The position numbers and the translations under genes are program-made. From Isoetes taiwanensis (lineage: Eukaryota; Streptophyta; Lycopodiopsida; Isoetales; Isoetaceae): a stretch of 64,000 nt of DNA. Each line of letters opens with the position of its first letter. Within the stretch, counting starts at the first letter, position 1. Shown here piece after piece: positions 43,044 through 52,675 of this stretch. The notes below the pieces were generated by a model. The model was not told the DNA's origin. It was given only the letters and a program-made list of their open reading frames with translations, and made no database searches. Where the stretch lies: positions 9,068,134-9,132,133 of the forward strand of contig JAJEKV010000028.1 of NCBI GenBank assembly GCA_021234155.1. The letters are read 5' to 3'.

Positions 43044-43048
43044 AGGCA
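43044..43048. repeat. TSD of Copia C, left (AGGCA)
   Basis: AGGCA is repeated at 58547-58551, directly after the end of the split 3' LTR. Confidence 0.92.
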
Positions 43049-43534
43049 TGTTGGAATTACATGCCTAAGTGGTGGCATTTTGGCTCAAATGACACCTGGT
43101 TAGCGCTTGCATATAGGTTTTGCATGGAAGAAAATGATAAAAAAGGGCAAAGCAAACGAAAAATATAACAGGAATAGTACAGAAGTTGTTTTGGAACAGG
43201 AAAAGCGCCGACGTCGTCCTTTTGTGGGTCGAATTTGTTGAGCCTGGCATCTGCTGCCGGAACCTGTCTTGGAGCTTCTATATGCTGCCGAATTTGATGT
43301 TGGAGCAGGATAGAACAGGTGATTATTTGTAATATGAGGTTTTCTGTAGCAGAAGACAGTCTGTTTATCAGTCTGTGTGATACTGTGATAAGTCCTGTGT
43401 GGAATTCTCTGTGGGTTTTGATTTGGTTTGAGCAGGAACATCCTTTGTGGATTTAAAGGAGGAGCTAAGGGAGAAGATTGTGTTTGGTTTTCTCTTGGGT
43501 TCAATTCCCAGGCTCAAAGCTTTTGATTCTAACA
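43049..43534 (+). repeat. Copia C 5' LTR
   Basis: Starts TGTTGGAATTACATGCCTAA, ends GCTTTTGATTCTAACA, 486 bp. Confidence 0.95.
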
Positions 43535-43536
43535 TC

Positions 43537-43549
43537 TGGTATCAGAGCC
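43537..43549 (+). promoter_or_regulatory. Copia C primer-binding site
   Basis: TGGTATCAGAGCC, two bases after the LTR, complementary to the 3' end of initiator tRNA-Met, the usual primer of plant Copia elements. Confidence 0.95.
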
Positions 43550-43567
43550 TTTGAGTCTAAAAGGGAG

Positions 43568-44466
43568 ATGGCATCTAATAAGATTGCTGCCTCAATACTT
43601 GCTGATGTTAAAGTATATAAAGGAGGTTCTGGTTTCCAAGCATGGAAGATGAAGGTTGAAAAGGCTTTGGAGGCAGAAGGGCTGTGGGATTTGGTCCGTC
43701 CTCTCACAGAAACGGAGAAGCAAAGGCGGGTTTCTATGAAGAATGAAGCTGGAGAGTCATCAAAGCCGGAATCAGCTAAGGCTGCAAAGGATGCTGCAAG
43801 AGATTTAGCTCAAGCAAAAGGTATTATTATTTCAAAACTTGGCTATGGTATTATTGCTTCAATTCATAGCATGGATCCACGAGATATGTGGCAGTATTTG
43901 TTGAATGAATATGAACAGCTAACTGCATCTCAGAGACATAAATTGGAACAAGAATTAAGGATGTTGAAATATGAAAGTGGTCAGGATTTGGTTGAGTTAT
44001 TTGATAAAATGGACGGAATATTTATGGATTTAGAAGGGGCTGCACCCCTTTCTGCTCAATCAAAAATACTTTATATTTCAGATGTATTTGCTGCATATGA
44101 TGAAAATCTTGCATCTTTAATTCGTACTATGTCTAGAACTAAAGAAGAAGTATAAGTATTGCAAGGACTGAAATTACACAAAGAGAAGCTAGAAGGAGTT
44201 ATGATCAAGGGGGAGATAGTATTTTATATTTTGGGAGAGGAAGAGGTAGAAGCAAGGATGTAATGTGCTATGGTTGTGGAGAGACCGGGCATATCAAGCC
44301 CAACTGTACTAAAATCAGAGGACGTTCATGCTATGCTTGTGGAGGAGCTGGCCATCTGGCCAATATGTGTACAAAAAGAGGAAGAGGACGTGGAAGCTTT
44401 AGGGGATCCTCTAGTAGAGGTGCATCCAGAAGTGTTACCTTTTCAAAGCCAACCATAGGTCTTTGA
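43568..44466 (+). CDS. Copia C gag with two CCHC knuckles (one frameshift)
   Basis: The frame starts at ATG 43568 (MASNKIAASILADVKVYKGG, FQAWKMKVEKALEAEGLWDL). It carries the UBN2/gag domain typical of Copia (MDPRDMWQYLLNEYEQLTAS, LRMLKYESGQDLVELFDKMD) and stops at 44155. In the next frame 44263-44466 reads CYGCGETGHIKPNC and CYACGGAGHLANMC, two perfect CX2CX4HX4C knuckles followed by an RG-rich tail. Gag packages the RNA. A single frame break at about 44150-44250 separates core and knuckles. Other starts were rejected because this ATG follows the leader and matches the family start. Confidence 0.9.
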
Positions 44467-44530
44467 TCGGGAAGAAATTCCTGAGGAGGAGGTAAAGTCA
44501 TATGCTTTATCAAATTTATGTGATAAAAAT

Positions 44531-46015
44531 GTGTCTAACCCTGTGGTTATAGATTCTGGAGCTGAAAAATTCGTGATGCAAAGTTCAAAGATATTAAGAA
44601 ATCTTGAAACTAGTAAGCTCAGATGCGTGCGTATGGCTAATGGAGAAAATCAAAATGTAGAAGCTTGTGGTGTGTTAGAACTCATAGGAGAGAATGGGAA
44701 AGTTATTACTATTAATAATGTGTTGTGTGTACCAGGGATGATAAAAAACTTAATCTCTGTAGCAGATCTGGTTGATAAAAATTATAAAGTCTTGTTTGAC
44801 ACGCATATGTGCATAGTTCTTGATAATGGAAAAATAGTTTTATATGCAAAAAGAATTGGAAATCGGTTTGAGCTTTGTCCTAGAAATATAAACATTTTTT
44901 TAAGTGAAGTTGGAAAGGAAAACTCAATGGAATTATGGCATCAAAGATTAGGCCACACAAATTTGAAAAATATAATGTTTATGAGAAAACACAAGTTATT
45001 GGATGGTTTAGATTTTACAGATTTTACAGATAATAGTGAGGAAAGCACTCCGTGTCATGGATGCATGTTGGGCAAGCAAAGTAGGGAACCCTTTCCCATG
45101 AAGGGTGAACGGGTAAATGAAAAATTAGCCCTAGTCCATTCCGATGTATGTGGGCCTATGAGAGTTAGAAGTGCTAGTGGAAAATACTATTTTGTGTCAT
45201 TTATTGATGACTATACAAGAAAAGCTAAGTGGTACTTCTTAACTCATAAAAGTCAGGTGTTCAACTCATTTAAAGCTTATCTTGCAGAAGTAGAACGTGA
45301 AACAGGTGCTAAACTAAAATGTTTAAGATCAGATAGAGGGGGAGAGTACTTATCAGATGAGTTTAAAAGATTTTGTTTAGAAACAGGAATCAAAAGACAA
45401 TTAACTTGTAGCGGTACTCCTCAGCAGAACGGTGTCTCTGAAAGAAAGAATCGAACGGTAATGGAAGCAGCACGAGCTATGTTAAAGAATGCAGGTCTTC
45501 CAAAATTTTTGTGGGCAGAAGCTGTGAATACCGCATTCTATGTTCAAAATAAAATTTCAAGCAAAGCTTTAAATGGTCAGATTCCAGACGAGTTATGGAC
45601 AGGCAAACGTCAATTGGTAAAAGACTTCAAAGCTTTTGGTTGTTTAGCATATTCAAAGGTAATAGATGACAATATATCAAAATTGGATGATAGAAGTAGA
45701 GAAACATATTTTGTTGGATACGATAAGGAATCAAAAGGGTATAGACTCTATGATCCAAATAAAAGGGCAGTAATTGTAAGCCGAGATGTTGTTTTCTTTG
45801 AAAATATATTATACAAAGATCGGTTTTTAAGTACTAACAAACAAGATCGAGGTGCAGATAAAGATGCAGATAAAGATGTTAACTGGGAACCGATAGATTA
45901 TTTTGATGATGAGGAAGAAAGAACCATTGCCGATCAAGCAGAAAAAGAAGCTGAACAGGAAGGGTTGTCATTGCTTTGTGTTCGTACTGCGTGCACGTGC
46001 ATACTGATAACTTAA
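44531..46015 (+). CDS. Copia C protease-integrase ORF
   Basis: 494 open codons. Protease: NPVVIDSGAEKFVMQSS (DSGA active site) near residue 8. GAG-pre-integrase zinc finger: MELWHQRLGHTNLKNIMFM, then CHGCMLGKQSREPF (HHCC). Integrase core: LVHSDVCGPMRV (D), FIDDYTRKAKWYF, LRSDRGGEYLSDEF (D), GTPQQNGVSERKNRTVMEAA (E), so the D-D-E triad is complete. The chromatin-proximal tail reads AFGCLAYSKVIDD and FVGYDKESKGYRLY. It ends after an acidic linker; 46016-46428 continues the polyprotein in broken frames (for example EAIESPDSDKWKDAMNA). Confidence 0.93.
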   Translation: MSNPVVIDSGAEKFVMQSSKILRNLETSKLRCVRMANGENQNVEACGVLELIGENGKVITINNVLCVPGMIKNLISVADLVDKNYKVLFDTHMCIVLDNGKIVLYAKRIGNRFELCPRNINIFLSEVGKENSMELWHQRLGHTNLKNIMFMRKHKLLDGLDFTDFTDNSEESTPCHGCMLGKQSREPFPMKGERVNEKLALVHSDVCGPMRVRSASGKYYFVSFIDDYTRKAKWYFLTHKSQVFNSFKAYLAEVERETGAKLKCLRSDRGGEYLSDEFKRFCLETGIKRQLTCSGTPQQNGVSERKNRTVMEAARAMLKNAGLPKFLWAEAVNTAFYVQNKISSKALNGQIPDELWTGKRQLVKDFKAFGCLAYSKVIDDNISKLDDRSRETYFVGYDKESKGYRLYDPNKRAVIVSRDVVFFENILYKDRFLSTNKQDRGADKDADKDVNWEPIDYFDDEEERTIADQAEKEAEQEGLSLLCVRTACTCILIT

Positions 46016-46428
46016 ATGGAACCAGACTCGGAGACAATAAGGCGTAGGAGAAGGACTGAAGCTGAATTGCTTAAAGAGGGGATATCTTTTGATACTTCAC
46101 AATATGGAAGGGATGAGACCGGAAGAAGTATTAGGAAAAGTATTATTGAACATACGTAAGATATGAGAGGAAAGTGAACGGTAATTCCGCTCTTATGTCC
46201 GTGTTAGAAATTGATACCCGAATAACTATAGTGAAGCCATAGAAAGTCCGGATTCGGATAAATGGAAAGATGCAATGAATGCAGTAATTAAACTCTTTTG
46301 AGCGTCACGGGAACATATATAAACCGGTTGATAGACCACGCTACTCGAGGAATGTTGTTGGGAATAAATGGATTTTTAGAATTAAACAGGGACCAGATGG
46401 ACAAACTCAGAAATTTAAAGCCAGACTG

Positions 46429-47805
46429 GTGGCGAAAGGGTTTACTCAAAAGGAAGGTATTGATTATGATGAAACTTTCTCTCCGATTGTTAAATTAACA
46501 AGTGTCAGAGCAATTATGGCTATTGCTAATATGCACAACTTAGAGTTGCATCATATGGATGTTAGCACAGCATTTTTAAATGAAGACCTGGATGAAGAAA
46601 TTTATATGGAGCAGCCTCCTGGATATGAAGTTGATGGAGATAAGGTGTGGAAATTACAGAAGGCAGTGTATGGCCTAAGACAAGCTCCACGTCAGTGGTA
46701 TGTATGTATCGATAATCACTTGAAAACGCATGGGTTTGGAAAATTAAATATGGATGGGAATGTCTATATCTATAGGGAAAATGAATACTTTTGCATAATT
46801 GCAGTATATGTAGATGATTGCATAATGGCTGCTAACAATATTGATTGTTTAAAGCATTGCAAAGATATTCTAAATAAAAGATTTCAAATGACAGACTTGG
46901 GGGAACTTAAACAGTTATTGGGTATGGAAATTCATAGAGATAAAGAGAAAGGATTCATAGCTATTACTCAAAAAAGAAATATTTTAGGCATGCTTAAAAG
47001 ATTTGGGATGACAGAATGCAAATCTGCAAATACTCCAGTAGCAACTGGGCAAAGAATCAGCTCTGAGATGTGTCCCAAAACAAAAGAAGAAGAGCATACC
47101 ATGATGAATCGACCTTATAGAGAGCTTATTGGATGTCTTCAATACGTATCAGTTTGTACACGTCCTGATATTTCATATGGAGTGAATGTGTTAAGTCAAT
47201 TTCTAAATAATCCTGGTGAAGGCCACTGGAAATGCGCGAAACGTATTTTAAGATTTTTGAAAGGCACTCAGAACTATGGTCTTGTTTTCAGACGTAAATA
47301 TGGTGTAGGTTTGAAAAGTTTATTACTTGAAGGCTTTGCAGATGCAGATTGGGGAAGTGATCAAGACACTCGTAAATCAAGGTCTGGATATGCCTGCTTA
47401 CTAGGAGGGTCTGCTATCTCTTGGAAAAGTAAGAAACAAACCTCTATTGCACTTTCTGTGTTGAAGCTAAATATCGTGGTGTCTCTTGCATCTAGAGAAA
47501 TTGTCTGGCTTAGACGACTTCTAGCAGAATTAGGAATTATTCAAGAGGGGCCAACACCGTTATATTGTGATAGTACAAGTTGTATTGCCATGACTAAGAA
47601 TCCAGTTTTACATGAAAGAACAAAGCATATTGAGCTACATAATCACTTTGTACGTGATCAAGTAAAGAATGGAGAAATAAGTGTCTTGTATAGACCTACT
47701 GAGATACAGTGTGCTGACATTCTTACAAAAGCATTAGCAGAGTCTAAATTTAGAGTATTTCAAAAGGATTTAGGAATAGAAGAAGTTGGAACCATTACCA
47801 CTTAG
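46429..47805 (+). CDS. Copia C reverse transcriptase-RNase H ORF
   Basis: 458 open codons. [56 protein letters not shown] and [15 protein letters not shown] with the YVDD catalytic motif. RNase [21 protein letters not shown] (D), then [20 protein letters not shown] where most copies have a STAEAEY-type phrase, so the catalytic E region is altered by a local frameshift pair; [20 protein letters not shown] (D) and [15 protein letters not shown] (D) follow. It ends with the stop at 47803, 15 bases before the 3' LTR. Confidence 0.93.
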   Translation: MAKGFTQKEGIDYDETFSPIVKLTSVRAIMAIANMHNLELHHMDVSTAFLNEDLDEEIYMEQPPGYEVDGDKVWKLQKAVYGLRQAPRQWYVCIDNHLKTHGFGKLNMDGNVYIYRENEYFCIIAVYVDDCIMAANNIDCLKHCKDILNKRFQMTDLGELKQLLGMEIHRDKEKGFIAITQKRNILGMLKRFGMTECKSANTPVATGQRISSEMCPKTKEEEHTMMNRPYRELIGCLQYVSVCTRPDISYGVNVLSQFLNNPGEGHWKCAKRILRFLKGTQNYGLVFRRKYGVGLKSLLLEGFADADWGSDQDTRKSRSGYACLLGGSAISWKSKKQTSIALSVLKLNIVVSLASREIVWLRRLLAELGIIQEGPTPLYCDSTSCIAMTKNPVLHERTKHIELHNHFVRDQVKNGEISVLYRPTEIQCADILTKALAESKFRVFQKDLGIEEVGTITT

Positions 47806-47809
47806 GCAT

Positions 47810-47820
47810 GAGGGGGAGAT
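47810..47820 (+). promoter_or_regulatory. Copia C polypurine tract
   Basis: GAGGGGGAGAT lies next to the 3' LTR start. Confidence 0.85.
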
Positions 47821-48313
47821 TGTTGGAATTACATGCCTAAGTGGTGGCATTTTGGCTCAAATGACACCTGGTTAGCGCTTGCATATAGGTTTTGCATGGA
47901 AGAAAATGATAAAAAAGGGCAACAAAAATATAACAGGAATAGTACAGAAGTTGTTTTGGAACAGGAAAAGCGCCGACGTCGTCCTTTTGTGGGTCGAATT
48001 TGTTGAGCCTGGCATCTGCTGCCGGAACCTGTCTTGGAGCTTCTATATGCTGCCGAATTTGATGTTGGAGCAGGATAGAACAGGTGATTATTTGTAATAT
48101 GAGGTTTTCTGTAGCAGAAGACAGTCTGTTTATCAGTCTGTGTGATACTGTGATAAGTCCTGTGTGGAATTCTCTGTGGGTTTTGATTTGGTTTGAGCAG
48201 GAACATCCTTTGTGGATTTAAAGGAGGAGCTAAGGGAGAAGATTGTGTTTGGTTTAAAGGAGGAGCTAAGGGAGAAGATTGTGTTTGGTTTTCTCTTGGG
48301 TTCAATTCCCAGG
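47821..48313 (+). repeat. Copia C 3' LTR, part 1 (completed at 58525-58546)
   Basis: Starts TGTTGGAATTACATGCCTAA. It carries an extra tandem copy of TTTAAAGGAGGAGCTAAGGG... not present in the 5' LTR. The LTR breaks at CCCAGG, where Gypsy D enters, and resumes as CCAGGCTCAAAGC...CTAACA at 58520-58546. Confidence 0.93.
48309..48313. repeat. TSD of Gypsy D, left (CCAGG)
   Basis: CCAGG is repeated at 58520-58524, and the intact site reads TTCCCAGGCTC in the Copia C 5' LTR (43506-43516). Confidence 0.93.
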
Positions 48314-50203
48314 TGTTGCCCCTTGAAGTGGCAACATGAAGAAGAAATGGAGTTATGAAGAAAATTCTAAGTATTGGAGGAGCTATTAAGGAAAGGTATC
48401 AGGCTGAAAGAGAATCTAGGCCAGGTGAGTACCCCTGCCAAATCCTTTAGCCAAAACTAGCCATCCTTGATTTTTCCCAAATTTTTTGAGCCTATCTCCC
48501 ATTTCTCCTTGAATTTCCCCTATCGCTAGCCAAATATGCTTCTAAAGATTCCTAAAAATCCCAAAATGCCAAAAAATCTATACCTTTGCCAAGTGGCATC
48601 CTCGCCATCATCCAAAAGTGCCAAAGATGTCAAAAAGTCAAGTGAAAGTCAAAATAGAAAGTCAAAAGGCACACTTTCCAAAAAATACCCTTGCCACGTC
48701 ATCAAGAGTCAAAATGCCACCTAGGATGGCCACCTTGCTCACAAAAATGCTTTGTCATCCAACTTTGGTTATATCTTTGCCACTTGGGTCAAGATCATGC
48801 CACCTCATCAAAAATATCAAGGGGCATTTAAAATTTCGAAAATCCACTTAGGCAAAAGCCATGTTTGACCTTGCCACATCATCCTTCATTATGCCAAGTC
48901 ATCATTTCATCATGTCCAGTCACCATTGATTCACCTTTTTTAGCCAAAAAATCAAAGTGCCATTTTCCAAAATTTGACCACATCACCATGTTGCCCCAAT
49001 GAAAATATGCCACCTGGCACAAAAAAAATTTCCAAAAAAGACCTTATATAGACCCTTGAATTCCAATTCTTGGGAATCGTGCCCTTTGAGAAAATGTAAA
49101 AAAAATTGTCCTATTCTACCACCCCCAGACCTAGATTCCTTTTCAGCCAATTACCCCCTCCACGTGGCTCACGGGCGTGTGGGCGGTGGAGGTACCGAAT
49201 CCCACGTGGGCAAGACCGTCAATTTAAGAGTTTGCGTGGATCGGGCTATATATCCCGGTGACTTTTCGATTTAGGCCTGTGGGATATATCCACCGAAGAA
49301 AATACTGCAAAAAACCATTAGGGTTCTATGATTCTCGGCTTCCCACGCACTTTGAGTGATGCAGAGCAGTTCGCCTGATCATAACCGACTTCTGGAACCA
49401 ATCGAATCATGAAGAGGATGCCGAATTAATGGAGATCATGCCAAGAACAGAATATTGCCTATTTTTGGGAAAGAAGAGTTCGTGGCCATATGCAGACGAA
49501 TTGGAGCTCTAACTACCCTGACACAGGTCTATAAAGATGATCCGAGCCGCATTCTACAACAGGAGAGGAGATTTTTGATTAGAAAAGCCCTTGTTCTTGA
49601 AAGCCAAGATTTTTGAAGTTCGATACAAATTCTATTTTGAGTGATCAAATGGATTACCCCGACAGTGTATTATGTTCCTAAGATAATCGAGAAAAGTTTT
49701 CTTGAGCAATTCATGGTGTTTCCCCTTTCTTCAATCGATTTACGAGTTTTTCAAAAAAAAAAATTAGGGTTTTCCCATTTTTATGTGTGGTCCACTTTCG
49801 CGAACTTTGCCACGAATTTCCCATCAATCTTGATCAACAAATGAGTTGAAATCAATTCGGGGTTATCGATATTATCTAGATTTAGCTAAACAAATAGCTA
49901 TTCTCATTTAATTTGCTCAAATATTTCATTTGCATTCCAAGGAAGTTTGATTTTGCATCCCAAAGTTTTTCTTGATCATTTCCACCACTTTGTTACAAAA
50001 ACATCCCTACCATACACTTTTGCATTTACATATCACCTTATTTCCTCACATTTGCACCTCTTTTCTCATCTTTTCACATCCCCTCACCACATCTTTGGCT
50101 CTCTCCCCCCCAAACACAGAATTTGGCAAGCATCTTTTAGGAAATCCCACAATTTAGAGATTTGTGCATCACAGTTTTTGCAAGGATTTTGTGAAAGACA
50201 ACA
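48314..50203 (+). repeat. Gypsy D 5' LTR
   Basis: Starts TGTTGCCCCTTGAAGTGGCA, ends GTGAAAGACAACA. An internal loose array of TGCCAC(A/C/G)TCATC motifs lies at 48680-48930. TATATA-type promoter elements appear near 49245 (GGGCTATATATCCC). It differs from the 3' LTR mostly at CAG/CTG positions. Confidence 0.95.
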
Positions 50204-50208
50204 TCTTT

Positions 50209-50228
50209 TGGAGGTCCTACCGGGATTC
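50209..50228 (+). promoter_or_regulatory. Gypsy D candidate primer-binding site
   Basis: TGGAGGTCCTACCGGGATTC begins five bases after the LTR. Its complement ends ...CCTCCA and contains GAATCCCGG, which looks like the acceptor and T-arm of a tRNA; I cannot name the tRNA with confidence. Confidence 0.55.
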
Positions 50229-50451
50229 TCTAAAAAAACTCTTGCAAAAACTTGAGAGCCCTCATGGTGAGGCACCCAAGAAGAAGAGGGTACAGATATG
50301 GATGGTGATGGAGAGCCTAGCCATCTGAAGATATGCCCTCTGGAGCACGGGTTGGCGGCCCGAAGGCGCCCGGCGGCAGCCGGCACCTCTAGGCAACTAT
50401 CTTGACCCTATCTTGGGGTTGGAGACACCTCCTTCACTGACCTCTTTATGA

Positions 50452-51579
50452 TGAGAAAGAAACCCCCGGAGGTATTTCTAAACTCATTTGATGATTATTT
50501 TAGGAATCATGCTCCTAGAGGTATGACTAAGTTGGAATTGTTCAAGCTTTCTTTATCTCGATGATCTTGCTACTAAATGGTTTAACACTCAAAAAAAAGA
50601 TTTATGGTGTTCACACATTTGAAGAGATGAGGGCAGATTCATTGATAGGTTTGGCGAATCGTGTGACTCACGAAACTTTGCTTCAGCAATTGCATTCTCT
50701 TTCTATTAGAAGTGATGAAAGCATAGAAGCTTATGTTGATAGATTTGGAGAGCATGTGATAAAGTGTGAGTCAAAGGGTGTTGATAATCCTCCCTTGCAT
50801 TTGATCTTTGCTTTCTTGCATGGTTTGAAGTTGAGACCTCCCCGTTTACAAGAAGTTAATGAAAATACATCAACAACAACGTTTTGAGACATTACCAAGG
50901 GTATTTTCCAAAGCAATCGAGATCAGCGGGGCTAAGGGCTGCATTTTCTACTTTTGAGCACGTTGATCTTGATTATTTCAATGATTTAGAGACTAACTAT
51001 GAACCTGTGTGTACAGTGAAGAAGAAAAATTCTTTTGAAGAAGATATGAGAGAAGAGATTTCTAAGTTGCAAGCTACTAACCTCAAAATTGCAACTGAAC
51101 ATGCCAGAGTGCGAGAGACACTTATGGAGGTTACCAAGCAACTCTCTGAGCTTAAGAAGGCTCCAGCACCCAGAGATGAGGTATCCGATTTCAAGTCTTC
51201 AGATTCTACACAAAGTAGAAAACATTGTACCTACTGTAAGAAGCCAGGCCATTCAGAAAGTAGTTGCTGGTCCAAGCCTTGCCCTAGATGTGACAGAAAG
51301 GGCCACACTGGTAAGGAGTGCCCTGTGTGTTCATATTGTAAAGAAACAGGCCATTATGAAGAAGGGTGTGAGGGGATCAAAGAGTATATGTTGAAAGATA
51401 AAGGTAAGACTGTAGATGCATCCTCTTCTCATGCTGTTTCTCTGATTACAGTAGAAGGAGGTGATGAACTTCGAAGAGAAGAAGAGGTCTTGGCTGCTGG
51501 TACTCCCTATAGCCTAAGATCCAGACCTCAGCAAGCCAACATGCCTAGAAATAGCATAGCTCCTCCTCGCCCTCTGTGA
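50452..51579 (+). CDS. Gypsy D gag with three zinc knuckles
   Basis: The gag core lies in two frames: DDYFRNHAPRGMTKLELFKL, with ATKWFNT in one and FEEMRADSLIGLANRVTHET / LQQLHSLSIRSDESIEAYVD (50561-50887) in the other, the usual retrotransposon gag fold. 50884-51579 is open for 231 codons. It has a coiled-coil-like stretch (ISKLQATNLKIATEHARVRE) then CTYCKKPGHSESSC, CPRCDRKGHTGKEC and CSYCKETGHYEEGC, three CCHC knuckles, ending in RSRPQQANMPRNSIAPPRPL. Two frame breaks. Confidence 0.88.
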
Positions 51580-51640
51580 TTCTGAGCGGTTTCACCTCAA
51601 AATGACAATGTCTTTGTGTTAGGGTGAAGTTGACCAGGTA

Positions 51641-52018
51641 TTGAAGTCTACTAGAGTCACCCTAGATGTTTTGACCTTGTTAAGAATAGCACCTTCCTAT
51701 AGAGAGCGTGTCAAAACACTTATAGAGGAGAATTCAGAACCTATTGTCCACAACATTTCTAGAGTTGGGAAAGACCCTGGTATATTCTCATGTGAAGCTC
51801 AAGTCGAAGGTAAAACACTCTCTAAAGTCATCTTGGATGGAGGCTCAGGTATAAATATCATGCCTTTACATATTATGGACTCTTTAGAGTTAAAAATCAC
51901 TTCTGCAGACTCAATTATTCTAAAATCTTTTGCTAATGAGAGTGTACAACCAAAAGGAGTCGTTAATGATGTCTTGGCCGGATGTAGGGGGCACCAAGAT
52001 GACCGGACTTTGTTGTAG
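51641..52018 (+). CDS. Gypsy D aspartic protease
   Basis: 125 open codons. EGKTLSKVILDGGSGINIMP has the retropepsin D-G-S-G variant of the DTG/DSG motif (about residue 67), followed by the expected helix LHIMDSLELKI. The second half (DILLGRKW-like, read as LLLGRKWLGVVYAKPSW in 52030-52090) is in another frame. Cleaves the polyprotein. Confidence 0.85.
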   Translation: MKSTRVTLDVLTLLRIAPSYRERVKTLIEENSEPIVHNISRVGKDPGIFSCEAQVEGKTLSKVILDGGSGINIMPLHIMDSLELKITSADSIILKSFANESVQPKGVVNDVLAGCRGHQDDRTLL

Positions 52019-52279
52019 TACAGTTTCCTTCTCGAGATTGGCAGCTATGACCTTCTTTTGGGCAGGAAATGGCTCGGGGTGGTTTACGCAAAGCCCAGTT
52101 GGGGGGGAGGAGGTAAATGCACAATAACAGATGGTAAGCAAGAAGTCACACTCTACAACCAGGAAGGTAAACTCCAAGAAGAATTTGCCTTTTCAATTGA
52201 TGATGCACTAATTTATAAAGATGTAGGTGTGTACAACATCTATGTAGATCCACTTTTGGAAGAAGAAGAGCAAAAACTT

Positions 52280-52675
52280 GATGAGCATACTCATACATTG
52301 TTCTTTGATGGCAGTTGTAGCAGGAAGTTGAGCCTTTAGCTTTGCTTTGCCATCATTAAAAGCCCAGAGGCTTTGACAGTGGCCAAAACAGCAAGAATTC
52401 ACAAAAATATAACCTCTAATGAGGCAGAGTATCAAGCTTTGATTGCAGGTCTCCAGGAAGCTTACATGATGGGAATCAAGAAGCTGAATATAAAGGGGGA
52501 CTCTCAGCTCGTGTGCAATCAAGTCCAAGAGGTATACCAAACCAAGCACTCAAGGTTAGTACAACTTAAAGAAGAGGTTTTGGGACTATTAGACAAATTT
52601 GAGGCCTGGACTATAGAGCATATCCCTAGGCATTTGAATAGTGAAGTAGACAGGCTAGCTAAAGGTACCATATTG
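52280..52675 (+). CDS. Gypsy D archaeal-type RNase H, upstream of RT
   Basis: It reads HTHTLFFDGSCSRK (first D), one stop at about 52337, then TSNEAEYQALIAGLQEAYMM (E), LNIKGDSQLVCNQVQEVYQT (D) and HIPRHLNSEVDRLAKGTI (final D): a complete D-E-D-D set in the pattern of aRNH domains such as those added to Tat-clade elements and seen in host-type RNases H. It directly precedes RT in the same frame as the long ORF that starts at 52373. The order protease-aRNH-RT is unlike the common RT-RH-aRNH-integrase order. Confidence 0.83.

Larger units (their letters stand above)
40793..43048 (-). pseudogene. Beta-class DNA methyltransferase part of the ParB-MTase gene
   Basis: Five exons with GT-AG borders: 43048-42965 (KYDEANKRQSLIPHDNW), 42897-42667 (EMTITVWREMQGFTDMDILE), 42252-42115 (NNVITCQTCLMGQLNVDSW), 42052-41611 and 41467-40793. 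Exon 4 reads LFSIVHGDCTKLAE, then TLVIADLPYGFK at about 41834: motif IV (D-P-P-Y type, here DLPY) of N4-cytosine/N6-adenine methyltransferases. Exon 5 reads EYLHAAYWS, GRIVNHY, LINHLPDMFSRP, then TTIACALKKGQNRVAIDID, the C-terminal motif I/X region (usual D-FxGxGTT, here broken by two shifts). Motif IV before motif I defines the beta class. Upstream coding is displaced to 58552 by Copia C. DLPY and the damaged motif I suggest decay, unless sequence errors intervene. Confidence 0.8.

Noticed and set aside
47829-48305. 158-codon minus-strand ORF in the Copia 3' LTR (also 43100-43504)
   Set aside because: Both are LTR sequence; the repeated N-terminus merely reflects the tandem duplication in the 3' LTR.
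48536-48851. Lys/Ser-rich ORFs in the D LTRs (also 56845-57160, 50084-50386)
   Set aside because: They occur identically in both LTRs, in AT-rich non-coding sequence with no start context or domain.
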